DNA of 22,624 nt from Acanthamoeba sp. SK_2022b (Eukaryota > Discosea > Longamoebia > Acanthamoebidae), in NCBI GenBank assembly GCA_027943245.1, contig JANDJZ010000730.1, forward strand, positions 1 through 22,624. The letters run 5' to 3'. The position numbers and the translations under genes are program-made. A model generated the notes under the pieces. The model worked only from the letters and a program-made list of their open reading frames with translations, was not told where the DNA came from and ran no database searches. Positions 7,366 to 18,295 of the stretch are shown in pieces (position 1 is the first letter of the stretch; every line of letters starts with the position of its first letter).

Positions 7366-10300
7366 GAGTATGTTGGCCAGCATGATGGCCATGGGCATGA
7401 TACTCGCCAGGTCATGAGGTTGCAATCATCAGCGCACTCTCATTGTCACAGTAGATTGGCATTCAACTCACTCAATCAAGTCCTAAGTCATTGTAGAAGT
7501 GGCCAAGGAAGATTGTGTGCTTGATAGCTTTGGCCAGCACATTGAGTTCAGCCTCAGTGGTCAACGTAGCTATGCAGGATTGGTTCTTCACTCTCCAGTA
7601 GACCAGGCCACCTGCAATCATGTAGAGGATGCCAGACATTGACTTGTGTGTAGTCTTGTCTCCAGCCCAGTCCACATCTGAGAAGCCTCTGGCCACTCAC
7701 ATCTGGCGTGTATCATATCACCAGCTCTTGCGTGCCATGCAAGTACCTGAATAAATGTTTCACCACGGCCCAGTGTCCCCCCCATAGGCGTTCAGATGCC
7801 TACTGAGAACACATGTCACATACACAATGTCCAGTCATGAGGCCAGGGCAATATAGTTGAGCCACCCCATGGCCAATCAATACAGGATGCCAACAAACTC
7901 CAGTGGTGTCTTCTCAAGTGTAGGTAGCTGGAGGCTGGGCTCCATGGGCGTGCTGATTGCCTTCAAAGTTGCAAATCCAAAGTCATGTAGGAGTTCTCAT
8001 ATCTTGCCTGCTTGATGTAGTAGTATCAACCCATCTTCATCATCACATATCACTTCAAGTGACAGGATCAAAGTCACAATGCCTAGGTCAATCATCTTGA
8101 ATCCATCATGTAGCACCTTCTTGATGCCTGGTACAAACCGTTCTGGCACGTAGATCACACAGTCATTGACATAGACCACTACGTAGACTGCATGCTTGCC
8201 CTCATACCTGATGTAGACACACAGGTCAGCACATGTTGGCGTGAATCCTCTTGTACATAGATGCACATCAAGCATCCAGTTCCACTCAAGAGGTGCTTGT
8301 TTGTGTCCATAAAGACTCTTGCATAGTAGACAGACATGATCTGGTCACCCCTTGTCCACAAAGCCCTCAGGTTGGCACACATAGTTCTCTTCAGGAAGGG
8401 TGGCATTGAGGAACACCATAGTTATGTCCATCTGATGGACTGCGTAGCCAACCTGTGCAATGAGTACCCATAGGTGCTCAAGACATACTACCAGTGCAAA
8501 CATCTCATCAAAGTCTACCCCATAGACTTGAGTGAAGCCTCTCACTATCCAACAGGCCTTGAACCAGTCAATTGAGCCATCTGCATGACACTTGACCTTG
8601 AATAGCCACTTGGTGTCAATGATCTTCCTCCCAGCGGGTGGGGGTACCAGTTCAAACATACCATTTGTTACTATCACATTGTACTCATTGCACATGGCAG
8701 CTTTCCAGTCTTTGGCATGCAACAAGGTGACAGCTTCAATGTACATTGATCTTGACACTATTCTCACCCTGGTACAGCTTATCCTCTCTTGCTACACAGG
8801 CATGAAACTCTTGAGAGTAGAGTTTGGGTGCTGTCCTTGTGCGTGTTGGTGGTTTCTTGGGTGTGGGACACATTCTGTTGCACCACAGTATTGGTGCAGG
8901 TTTCTTCTTGCTGGTCATCTCACATCCTCCATCCAGCTCTTTGTCTGGTGGGGTCACATCCTCTGCATGGCTGGGGTTGCTGGTCTCTTCTACCTTGCTG
9001 GCTGGTTCGTTTTCCTGGTCGCTGGCTTCCTCTTCAATGGGTCCTTGATGAAGGGCGACCAGTTTGGGTTCATTGCAGCAAATTTCCACCCTGGTCATGG
9101 GCAGCAAAGGTGGTGGTACAGCGAGTGCTAGGTCCATGTCCAGGTCTCGTACATTGATAAGCTCCTTGCTGGGGCCTTCTGGAACGTTAAATATCACATC
9201 TCTCATCTCTAAAGCTTTATTTTCAATCAGGATTTGGTGGTGCAAGGCGTCCACTTGTGCCAGGCCAAGGTAGATTCCAAGGTGCGTTCAATCTGCCAGC
9301 TTGCTTCTGCCTACTGGATTGGTGAGTACCTTGACACGCTGACCAAACCTGTGTTGATAACTGATCAGTGTCTATGTGTGGTTCACTCTTGTTGGACCAC
9401 TGGCTGTGTGGGGTGTCAAAGTCATTGGCCATTGTTGGTAGCCGGTTGTTGATTGTGCAGGCCATGAGTGCGGCTTCTCCCCAGTACTTCAGTGGCATGT
9501 TTGCATCTCTAAGCATACACTTGACCATCTCTAGTAGTGTGTGGTTGAAGCGTTCTGCCACTCCATTGTGCTCAGGCGTGTGTGCTGGTGTCCTCTTGTG
9601 TGCAATCCTTTTCTCAACTAGGTAGTGTTGGACTGCAGCACTCATGTATTCACCTCCCTGGTCACTCCATAGTACTCTGCATTGTTGGTTGATGCCTGCC
9701 AACTCAAGAAAGTGTCTGATTGACTTGCTGACCTTGCTCCTGTGTTGGATGAGGTAGATCATTGTGTACCAGCTGTAGTCATCAATAAATGACACATTGT
9801 ACCACTCTCCTGACGGTGTATCCACTGGTAGTGGTCCACACACGTCCATCAAGGGGTCTAGTTGCTCTTGGGGCTGGTCCATTGTGGAGCTTTCACTCAA
9901 ATGCACATGTCACACAGTGAGAGTGTGCCTCCAGTGTGTCAGTCCAAGGGACTTGATGAGGGCACATAGTTGCATCTTGCCTACATGGAGCTGGTCAAGT
10001 GAGTAGTTTTCCCAGACAACATTCACTTGAGGCTGTGTTGGCCAGATTGGCTTGATCAGTAGCACCAGCATGCCCCCTTGTAGTGTCACCTGGAGCACCT
10101 TTTGGTCCTTGCGGTTGAACATGCTACCTCCTGAGTGGTTGATCCATACCTCATTCCCTCTGGCTGTCACCATGGCCATGGAGATGAGGTTCTTCATGAG
10201 TCCCAGTGCATACAGTACTCTTGCAAATGTCACTGTTTCTTCAACTCCATCCACCCACACGTAGTAGTCCTGACCTGCCAGGTCCTTCATGGCCTTGTCT

Positions 10301-10689
10301 AGCTGCCTGAAGTACATGTCCAAGGTCTCTCCAGGCTTGTATTGCATCCTCAAGTAGTGCTTGAGGTAGAGTGTGTGGTACCCTGTAGTCTTTGGTGTGA
10401 GCTGCTCATTGAGTGCCTTCAGCATCTCCCTCAGGTCTTTGAGGTGTGAGCATATTGACCTAAACTGTGTATCCAGACACAGAATGATAAAACCAGCCTG
10501 CTGCATTCTCATTCATCTGTCATTGTCTCTGTTGTTGGCCTTCTCCTTGCCCACGCCTCTGGGCTGGTTGATGAACACAATGTCCCACAGGTTCCATGAG
10601 AGCAAGACAAACTCAAGCTCCTTGTGCCAGGTGCTGTACTTGTTGACTGATTGGAGTACATATCTCTTGGTGACTTAGTAGTTACTCAT
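7366..10689 (-). pseudogene. copia gag-pol pseudogene (old copy)
   Basis: Gag begins at ATG 10689 but meets TAA at codon 5 (10677-10675). Recognisable pieces follow in several frames: Gag (10512 to about 10262), a short protease tail with the DSGA motif deleted, pre-integrase and integrase core (GPLPVDTPSG, SDQGGEYMS, PEHNGVAERFNHTLLEM), reverse transcriptase (about 8770-8000, with KIIDTKWLFKVK and YVNDCVIY in place of YVDD) and RNase H (about 7696-7440, ending PIYCDNESAL). An internal deletion of about 580 bp relative to the young copy, joined near 10262, removed the Gag C-terminus, CCHC zinc knuckle and protease active site. The second integrase aspartate (9663-9661) is kept, unlike in the young copy. 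Numerous stops and frameshifts make it non-functional. Confidence 0.93.
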
Positions 10690-10696
10690 TGTGAGC

Positions 10697-10710
10697 GTGG
10701 GCCCATAACC
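10697..10710 (-). other. Primer binding site of the old copia (initiator tRNA-Met anticodon region)
   Basis: Directly inside the 5' LTR the minus strand reads GGTTATGGGCCCAC. Its complement, GTGGGCCCATAACC, equals the anticodon stem-loop of eukaryotic initiator tRNA-Met (CAT anticodon inside). It is identical to the site in the young copy despite overall decay. Confidence 0.75.
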
Positions 10711-10973
10711 TGTTGTGATGTACGCTTTGTGGTGAAGAGTAAAGTGTGAAGTGAGAGAGAACAGGGGTTCTCTCTGGTTTTATTACTGCTGAATATATTG
10801 TTGTAGACAGTTGTGCTACAACATAACTCCTAAACTTAAGGCATGCCTTAATGTGCTGGGAGCTCATTAAGTCCTACCTCATTTAATGTTCCAGAGTGAC
10901 TGTTGATCTGAGTACCTTAGGTACCTTAGGTTGTGAGTTACCTAATAAGTATAAGTATAGGTAACTCACAACA
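10711..10973 (-). repeat. 5' LTR of the old copia, with inverted extension
   Basis: Begins TGTTGTGA and ends TCACAACA, as the intact LTRs do, but is 263 bp instead of 226. The extra bases lie near its outer end, where 10930-10943 is an exact reverse complement of 10959-10972. The LTR terminal sequence is thus present twice in opposite orientation. Confidence 0.9.
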
Positions 10974-11649
10974 ATGACCACCGCATCACATAGTCTTAAG
11001 AGATAAACAACACCACAACCACACCAGCACATCACCACAAACTCACCACAACGTTCACTAAGGTCATCACCACAACCTCACCACAAAATCACTTACACCA
11101 CACAAGCGCCACTGCCCTTTCATGAGCACCAGGTTACCACCACAACATCACCACCACAACGTTACAAACACAATCATTCAACACCACACCATCACCACAA
11201 CATCAAACCAACATCACCACAACATCACAACATCACAACCTAACAACACCAACAACACTACAACATTGCCACAATACCACATCACCACTACAACGCACCA
11301 CAATATTGCCACAACACCACATCACCACAACATCACAACATTACCACAACATAACACCATCATCACAACACCACACATCATCACACCACCACCACACCAC
11401 AACCACACCACAACCACAACCACACCACCACACCACTACACCACACCACTACACAGCATCACAACAACACCATCCCCACACCAACCCCACCATCATCACA
11501 CAACCTCCCCATCACCACCACAACACCAAACCACCACAACACCACACCACCACACCATCACCACAACATCACAACATCATCACGACATCATCACTACAAC
11601 ACAACTCCAAAACAACACCACAACACCTCACCACCACAAATCACCACAC
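10974..11649. repeat. CA-rich satellite block (CAC/CAA trinucleotide-like)
   Basis: The plus strand consists of units such as CACCACAACATCACCACAAC and is almost free of G after about 11110. Long open frames rich in His, Thr and Asn on this strand are artefacts of the 3-base composition. It lies between the old copia 5' LTR and the young copia 3' LTR, and continues at 16253 beyond the young element. Confidence 0.93.
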
Positions 11650-11875
11650 TGTTGTGATATACGCTGTGTGGTGAAGAGTAACGTGTGAAGTGAGAGAGAA
11701 CAGGGGTTCTCTCTGGTTTTATTACTGCTGAATATATTGTTGTAGACAGTTGTACTACAACATAACTCCTAAACTTAAGGCATGCCTTAATGTGCCATGA
11801 GCTCATTAAGTCCTACCTCATTTGGTGTTCCAGAGTGACTGTTGATTAGAGTACCTTATTAGGTAACTCACAACA
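11650..11875 (-). repeat. 3' LTR of the young copia
   Basis: 226 bp, TGTTGTGA to TCACAACA. It differs from the 5' LTR at two positions near its left end (gatAtacg versus gatGtacg, taaCgtg versus taaAgtg). On the minus strand it carries AATAAA (11723-11718) and an internal hairpin. Confidence 0.95.
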
Positions 11876-11885
11876 CGCCCCTTAA
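11876..11885 (-). other. Polypurine tract of the young copia
   Basis: On the minus strand TTAAGGGGCG immediately precedes the 3' LTR, the expected position and composition of a plus-strand priming site. Confidence 0.7.
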
Positions 11886-11890
11886 CAGTA

Positions 11891-14800
11891 TCAGGAACAC
11901 CTTACAAGATTTAGCTCAACACACAAGTCATTCACGCGTCCTCTACCGAGGGCCTTTGTGAGCATATTGGCCAGCATGATGGCCGTGGGCATGTGATGAA
12001 GGCTAATCGTCTCGCTGGCTAGGTTCTCGCATACCAGCGCCAACTTGATGCTGTAGTGCTTCGACCGCTGATGGTACTCGCTGGGTTGTGAGGTCATGAT
12101 CGTCAGTGCACTCTCGTTGTCACAGTAGATTGGCATTCAACTCGCTCGATCGAGTCCTAAGTCGTTGTAGAAGTGGCCAAGGAAGATCGCATGCTTGATG
12201 GCTTTGGCCAGCGCGTTGAGTTCAGCCTTGGCTGTCGATGTAGCTATGCAGGATTGATTCTTCGCTCTCCAGTAGACCGGGCCACCTGCAATTGTGTAGA
12301 GTATACCGGATGTTGACTTGCGCGTAGTCTTGTCTCCGGCCCAGTCGGCATCTGAGAAGCCTCTAGTCATGAGGCCACTCGCGTCTGGCGTGTATCGTAT
12401 CGCCAGCTCTTGCGTGCCATGCAAGTACCTGAATAAATGTTTCACCGCGGCCCAGTGTTCCCCCCCATAGGCGTTCAGATGCCTACTGAGGACACATGTT
12501 GCGTACGCAATGTCTGGTCGCAAGGCCAGGGCAATGTAGTTGAGCCGTCCTACAGCCAATCGGTACGGCACATCGACGAACTCCAGCAGAGTCTTCTTGA
12601 GCGTAGGAAGCTGGAGACCGGGCTCCATGGGCGTGCCGATTGCCTTTGAGGTTGCGAATCCAAAGTCGTGTAGTAGTTCTTGTATCTTGCCTGCTTGACG
12701 TAGTAGTATCGACCCGTCTTTGTCGTCGCGAATCACTTCGAGTGACAGGATCAAAGTCGCGATACCTAGGTCAATCATCTTGAACCCGTCGTGCAGTACC
12801 TTCTTGATACCTGGCACAAATTGCTCTGGCGCGTAGATCACGCAGTCATCAACGTAGACCACTACGTAGACTGTGTGCTTGCCCTTGTACCTGATGTAGA
12901 TGCATGGGTCGGCACGCATTGGCGTGAAACCTCTCATACGTAGGTGCGCATCGAGCGTCCAGTTCCACTCGAGGGGTGCTTGTTTGAGTCTGTAAAGACT
13001 CTTACGTAGTAGGCAACGTAACCTGGACGCCCCTTGTCCACAAAGCCCTTGGGTTGGCGCACGTAGTTCTCCTTGGGGAGAGTAGCGTTAAGAAACGCCG
13101 TGGTCACGTCCATCTGATGGACTGCGTAGCCGACCTGCACGGCTATTGTGATGAGTACCCGTAGGTGTTCAAGGCGCACCACCAGTGCGAACATCTCATC
13201 GAAGTCTACCCCGTAGACTTGAGTGAAGCCTCTCGCTATCCAACGGGCCTTGAACCGGTCGATCGAGCCGTCCACGTGACGCTTGATCTTGAATAGCCAC
13301 TTGGTGTCGATGATCTTCCTCCTGGCGGGTGGGGGTACCAGTTCAAACATACCATTCGTCATTATCGCATTGTACTCATTGCACATGGCGGCTTTCCAGT
13401 CTACAGCATGCGACGAGTTGATGGCTTCGGCGTACATTGTCGGGATCTTGACGCTATTCTCGTCATGGTACAGCTTGTCCTCTCTTGCTACGCAGGCGTG
13501 GAACTCTTGAGAATAGAGTTTGGGTGCTATCCTCGTGCGTACCGGCGGTTTCTTGGGCGTAGGACGCATTCTGTCATGCCACGGTATTGGTGTGGGCTTC
13601 TTCTTGTTGGTCATCTCGCGTCCTCCGTCGCCCAGTTCTTCGTCTGATGGGGTCGCATCCTCTGCGTGGTTGAGGTCGCTGGTCTCTTCTACCTCGCTGG
13701 CCGGTTCGTTTTCCTGGTCGTTGGCTTCCTCTTCGACGGGTCCTTGATGAAGAGTGACCGGTTCGGGTTCGTTGCGGTGAATTTCCACCCTGGTCGTGGG
13801 CGGCAATGGCGGTGGCACAGCAAGTGCTAGGTCCACGTCCAGGTCTTGTACGTTGACAGGCTCCTTGCTGGGGCCTTCTGGAACGTTAAATATCACGTCT
13901 CTCGTCTCTAATACTTTATTTTCGACCAGGATCCGGTGATGCGAGGCGTCCACTTGCGCCAGACTGAGGTAGATTCCGAGGCGCGTTCAATCTGCCAGCT
14001 TGCTTCTACCCACCGGGTTGGTGAGTACTTCGACACGCTGGCCGAACCTGTGTAGATGACCGATGTCTACATGCGGTTCATTCTTGTTGAACCATCGGCT
14101 GAGCGGGGTGTTGAAGTCGTTGGCCGTCGTCGGTAGTTGGTTGTTGATCGCGCAGGCCATGAGTGCGGCTTCTCCCCAGTACTTCGGTGACATGGCCGCA
14201 TCTCAAAGCATGCACCTGACCATCTCTAGTAGTGTGTGGTTGAAGCGTTCTGCCACTCCATTGTGCTCGGGCGTACGCGCTGGTGTCTTCTCGTGCGCGA
14301 TCCTTCTCTTGACTAGGTAGCGCTGGACTGCGGCACTCATGTATTCACTGCCCTGGTTGCTCCGCAGCACTCTGCATCGTCCGTCGATGCCTGCCGACTC
14401 AAGGAAGTGTCTGATCGTCTTGCTGACCTCACTCCTGTGTTTGATGAGGTAGATCGTTGCGTACCGGCTGTAGTCGTCAATGAACAACATGTAGTACCGC
14501 TTTCCTGATGGTGTGTCCACTGGTAGTGGTCCACACATGTCCGTGTGGACCCGCTCAAGGGGTCTGGTTGCTCTTGGGGCCGGTCCGTTGTGGATGTCTG
14601 GCCGCGTTGCTTTCGCTCGAATGCACACATCGCACGGTGAGAGCGAGCCTCCAGCGTGCGCCAGTCCAAGAGACTTGATCAGGGCACGTAGTTGCGTTTC
14701 GCCTACGTGTCCGTAGCAGCGGTGTAGCTGGTCGAGCGAGTAGTTCTCCTGGACGACATTCACTTGGGGTTGTGTTGGCCGGATTGGCTTGATCAGCAGC

Positions 14801-16005
14801 GCCAGCATGCCTCCTCGCAGTGTCACCTGTAGTACTTTTCTGCCCTCGCAATTGAACACGCTGCCTCCTGAGCGGTTTATCCGTACCTCATTCCCTCTGG
14901 CCGTCACCATGGCTGTGGAGATGAGGTTCTTCGCGAGTCCTGGCACGTACAATACTCTTGCAAACGTCACCGCCTCTTCGACTCCGTCGACCCGCACGTT
15001 GGCGCGTACGACTCTGAGTCCTTCGATCTTGCACTCAAAGTTGTCGCCGAGCAGTAGGCTCTGCCCTTCAGCCTCAAGACTGATGTAGTCGTGTAGCCAG
15101 TCCTTCCTGCACGTGACGTGTGCAGTTGCTCCAGAGTCCAAATACCAGTGGTCTTTGGACTCTGTAACGGCTAGTACTTGCTTGGTCACTGAGAGAACGG
15201 TCTCTTCTCTCACTCCGACGCTTTGCTGGCCGCTTCCCTTGCTATCTCTGGGCTTCCTGCCCTTGAGCTTGGGACAGTCACATCTTCTGTGCCCAACCTC
15301 ACCGCATTCGAAACACTTACCAGTAAACTTTCTGGGTTTGCCGTCGTTGGACTTCGCGTCGGAGTTTCGCTCCCGTTGTCCTTGTGGCGCTCAAACGATG
15401 TTAACGGACTCATGCATTGCTGTCTTTGCAACGTGGGCGGCTTTGCGCTGAAACAGTAGCCACTTGGCCTCTCCGTAGCTCATTTCCCTTGCGCTCTCGA
15501 TGATTGTCTGCACCGACTCGTACTCCTCCGGGAGTCCATCGAGCATGATCGCGAGTGCCAGGTCCTTGTCGACCTTGTAGTCCTGTCCTGCCAGGTCCTT
15601 CGCGGCCTTGTCTAGCCGCCTGAAGTACGTGTCTAGGGTCTCTCCAGGCTTGTATCGCATCCTCAAGTAGCGCTTGAGGTAGAGCGTGCAATACCCCGTA
15701 GTCTTCGGTGCTAGCTGCTCGTCGAGTGCCTTCAGCATCTCCCTTGGGTCCTTGAGGTGCAAGCAGATCGTCCTGAATTGTGTGTCCAGACACAGAATGA
15801 TGAAGCCAGCTGCTTGCTGCATTCTCATACGTCTGTCGTTGTCTCTGTCATCGGCCTTCTCCTTGCCCGCGCCTCCGGGCTGGTCGGCGAACGCAACGTC
15901 CCACAGGTTCCGCGAGAGCAAGACGAACTTGAGCTCCTTGCGCCAGGTGCTGTACTCCATAACCGATTGGAGTATGTACCACTTGGTGACTTCGTAGTTA
16001 CTCAT
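11891..16005 (-). pseudogene. copia Gag-Pol polyprotein, interrupted by four in-frame TGAs and one frameshift
   Basis: ATG is at 16005, 21 bases inside the LTR; the probable terminal TGA is at 11893-11891 (about 1,370 codons). Domains in order: Gag (16005 to ~15330, UBN2/retrotran_gag-like); CCHC zinc knuckle CFECGEVGHRRCDC (15315-15274); aspartic protease DSGA (15139-15128); GAG-pre-integrase with zinc-binding CYGHVG...CDVC (about 14730-14640); integrase core with VHTDMCGPLP and PEHNGVAERFNH, but LRSNQGSEY has Asn (14358-14356) in place of the second catalytic Asp; reverse transcriptase with KIIDTKWLFKIK, ARGFTQ, MDVTTAFLN and YVDD (12856-12845); RNase H with TAKAELNAL and PIYCDNESAL. The frame is broken by TGA at 15393-15391, 14205-14203, 13989-13987 and 12139-12137, and by a net one-base loss near 13015 in the RT. 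Non-functional as written unless TGA is decoded. Confidence 0.95.
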
Positions 16006-16012
16006 CGTGAGC

Positions 16013-16026
16013 GTGGGCCCATAACC
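16013..16026 (-). other. Primer binding site of the young copia (initiator tRNA-Met anticodon region)
   Basis: Adjacent to the 5' LTR, the minus strand GGTTATGGGCCCAC pairs with 14 nucleotides of the initiator tRNA-Met anticodon stem-loop (GTGGGCCCATAACC). No site complementary to a tRNA 3' CCA end (starting TGG) is seen. Drosophila copia and yeast Ty5 are primed by a half initiator tRNA in this way. Confidence 0.78.
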
Positions 16027-16252
16027 TGTTGTGATGTACGCTGTGTGGTGAAGAGTAAAGTGTGAAGTGAGAGAGAACAGGGGTTCTCTCTGGTTTTATT
16101 ACTGCTGAATATATTGTTGTAGACAGTTGTACTACAACATAACTCCTAAACTTAAGGCATGCCTTAATGTGCCATGAGCTCATTAAGTCCTACCTCATTT
16201 GGTGTTCCAGAGTGACTGTTGATTAGAGTACCTTATTAGGTAACTCACAACA
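16027..16252 (-). repeat. 5' LTR of the young copia
   Basis: 226 bp, TGTTGTGA to TCACAACA. On the minus strand it contains a TATA-like aatatatt, then AATAAA (16100-16095) and a short perfect stem (gagagaac 16071-16078 with gttctctc 16083-16090, loop aggg). These are plausible promoter, poly(A) and R-region elements. Confidence 0.95.
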
Positions 16253-18170
16253 CACACCACCACAACTGTACCACAACTAAATAACAACACCACAGCCCCA
16301 CCACAACGCCACCGCAACACCACCACAACCACACCATCACCACCACAACACCACAACATTACCTACACCACAACAACATCACCACAACACCACAACACAA
16401 AAAACAACACTACAAAAACCACCACTACCCCAACACCAACCCAGCACTGCCACACCATCACCCCAACACCACCCCAACTCAACACAACGCCACCCAAAAC
16501 CCCAACACCATCACAACAACAGCACCACCACCCACCACAACATCACCACAACAACACCACCACCACCCACCACAACATCACCACAACAACACCACCACAC
16601 CACAACATCACCACTACATCACCACAACACCACCACCGCATCACCACAACCATCACCACAACATCACCACAACCATCACCACAACATCACCACAACATCA
16701 CCACAACACTACCATAACAATACCACAACACCACAACATCACAACACCATCACAACACCACATCACCACAACAGCACCACAACCACTAAACCAATATGAC
16801 CACAACAACTACCACAACACGACAACAACCACCCCCACACCACCACAACACCACAACAACAACAGCACCACAGCACCACTGCACCACCACAACATCACAA
16901 CAACAGCACCACCACAACACCACAACCGCCACTACAACAACACCACAACACAACCACAAGACCACACCACCACATCACAACACCACAACACAACCACAAG
17001 ACCACACCACACCACCACAGCCCACAGCACTACAACACCACACCTAACATCACCACTACAAAACCACCACAACATCACACCATCACCACCACACCACCAA
17101 CCAACATCACACCATCACCACACAACAAAACCACACCACAACACCGCAACACCACTACAACACCACAGCACCACTACACTACCACTACCACAACGCCACA
17201 ACACCACCACACATCCACAACAAAACCACAACTCCACAACACCAAAACAACACTACACCATCACCACAACACCACCACCACCACAACACCACACCGCCAT
17301 CACCACAACACCATTCACCTCACCACAACACCAACAGCACTTATCATCACCCCATCACCACCACACCACCAACCAACATCACACCATCACCACTACACCA
17401 CACTACAACACCACCACAACAATGCCACAACACCACACCACAACACCACAACATAACTTCACAACACTACAACACCACACCACCAACCAACATCACACCA
17501 TCACCACTACACCACACTACAACACCACCACAACAATGCCACAACACAACTCCACACCACAACATAACATCACAACACCACAACACCACAACACCACAAC
17601 ACCACATCACCACCACCACACCACACCATATCACACCACCACCACAACACCACCATCACCACACCACACCACACCATATCACACCACACCAACGCCACAA
17701 CTTCACCACAACACCACAACATCACCACCCCATCAAAACACATCACTACACACCACCACATCACAACACACCATCACCACACCCACAACACTACCACACC
17801 ACCACAAAACCATCACACCATCACCACCACAACTCAACAATACCACCACAATAACCACACCGCAACAGCACTACATCACTGCAACACCACCACACCATCA
17901 CCACAACACCACTACAACACAACAACACCACAACAATACCACACACACAACCACTGCCGCACCTCCACAACACCACAACATCACCACACCATCATAACCA
18001 CCACAAAACCATCACAACACCCCCATGACACCACAGCACATCCATGACACCTGCACCACAACACCAGCACCACATCACCATTACACCAGAGCACAACATG
18101 CACCACAACACCACAACACCACAACACCACACCACCTGACCAACCACCACCATTTAAAGCTCGCCAGCCC
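16253..18170. repeat. Long CA-rich, G-poor satellite block
   Basis: About 1.9 kb in which the plus strand is nearly all C, A and T in CAC, CAA, CAT and ACC triplets. Longer internal repeats exist: 17361-17433 and 17475-17547 are 73-bp exact copies spaced 114 bp apart, and CACCACACCACACCATATCAC-type units recur near 17615-17700. His/Thr-rich open frames here are compositional. No gene is seen. Confidence 0.93.
17361..17547. repeat. 114-bp-period tandem duplication in the satellite
   Basis: The 73 bases at 17361-17433 (ccacaccaccaaccaacatc onward) recur identically at 17475-17547. A shorter, diverged third copy lies near 17090. Perfect identity suggests recent unequal exchange. Confidence 0.85.
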
Positions 18171-18199
18171 AAATGTCCACACATGCACACACACATCAT

Positions 18200-18200
<1 letters not shown>

Positions 18201-18292
<92 letters not shown>
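18201..18292. repeat. (CA)46 microsatellite upstream of the PPR gene
   Basis: An uninterrupted 92-base CA run, followed by CATGCACA-type variants up to about 18370. It separates the satellite from the PPR gene, ending about 145 bp before the start codon. Confidence 0.96.

Positions 18293-18295
<3 letters not shown>

Larger units (their letters stand above)
7300..10973 (-). mobile_element. Degenerate Ty1/copia LTR retrotransposon (old copy)
   Basis: Order on the minus strand is 5' LTR (10973-10711), PBS, gag, a large internal deletion, integrase, reverse transcriptase, RNase H, and a 62-bp LTR scrap (7361-7300). It aligns throughout with the younger copy at 11650-16252. Most differences are CG in the young copy versus CA or TG here. 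The left LTR scrap is joined directly to RNase H sequence, so the 3' end of the coding region, the polypurine tract and most of the 3' LTR are gone. It cannot be autonomous. Confidence 0.95.
11650..16252 (-). mobile_element. Full-length Ty1/copia LTR retrotransposon (young copy)
   Basis: Two 226-bp LTRs (11650-11875 and 16027-16252) begin TGTTGTGA and end TCACAACA. They differ at two positions, implying recent insertion. The outside flanks show a possible 5-bp duplication, CACAC at 11645-11649 and 16253-16257, weak evidence in CA-rich DNA. The internal region on the minus strand holds a PBS, a single gag-pol frame in Gag-protease-integrase-RT-RNase H order (diagnostic of copia rather than gypsy), and a polypurine tract. 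It sits inside the CA-rich satellite that resumes on both sides. Confidence 0.97.

Noticed and set aside
11122..11688. Long open frames rich in His, Thr and Asn in the satellite (also 16796-17047, 17422-17997, 20366-21370 minus, 21297-21644)
   Set aside because: They follow directly from CAC/CAA/ACC composition, are open in several frames at once, and have no domain or codon bias.
13283..13747. Plus-strand open frames over both copia elements
   Set aside because: Antisense shadows of the minus-strand gag-pol sequence.
11891..16005. General reassignment of TGA to a sense codon in this organism
   Set aside because: Reconstructed host exons use no in-frame TGA, tryptophan is always TGG, and the copia polyprotein itself seems to end with TGA.
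16253..18170. CRISPR-like array
   Set aside because: Repeats are irregular, lack constant-length spacers, and lie in an intron-bearing eukaryotic genome.
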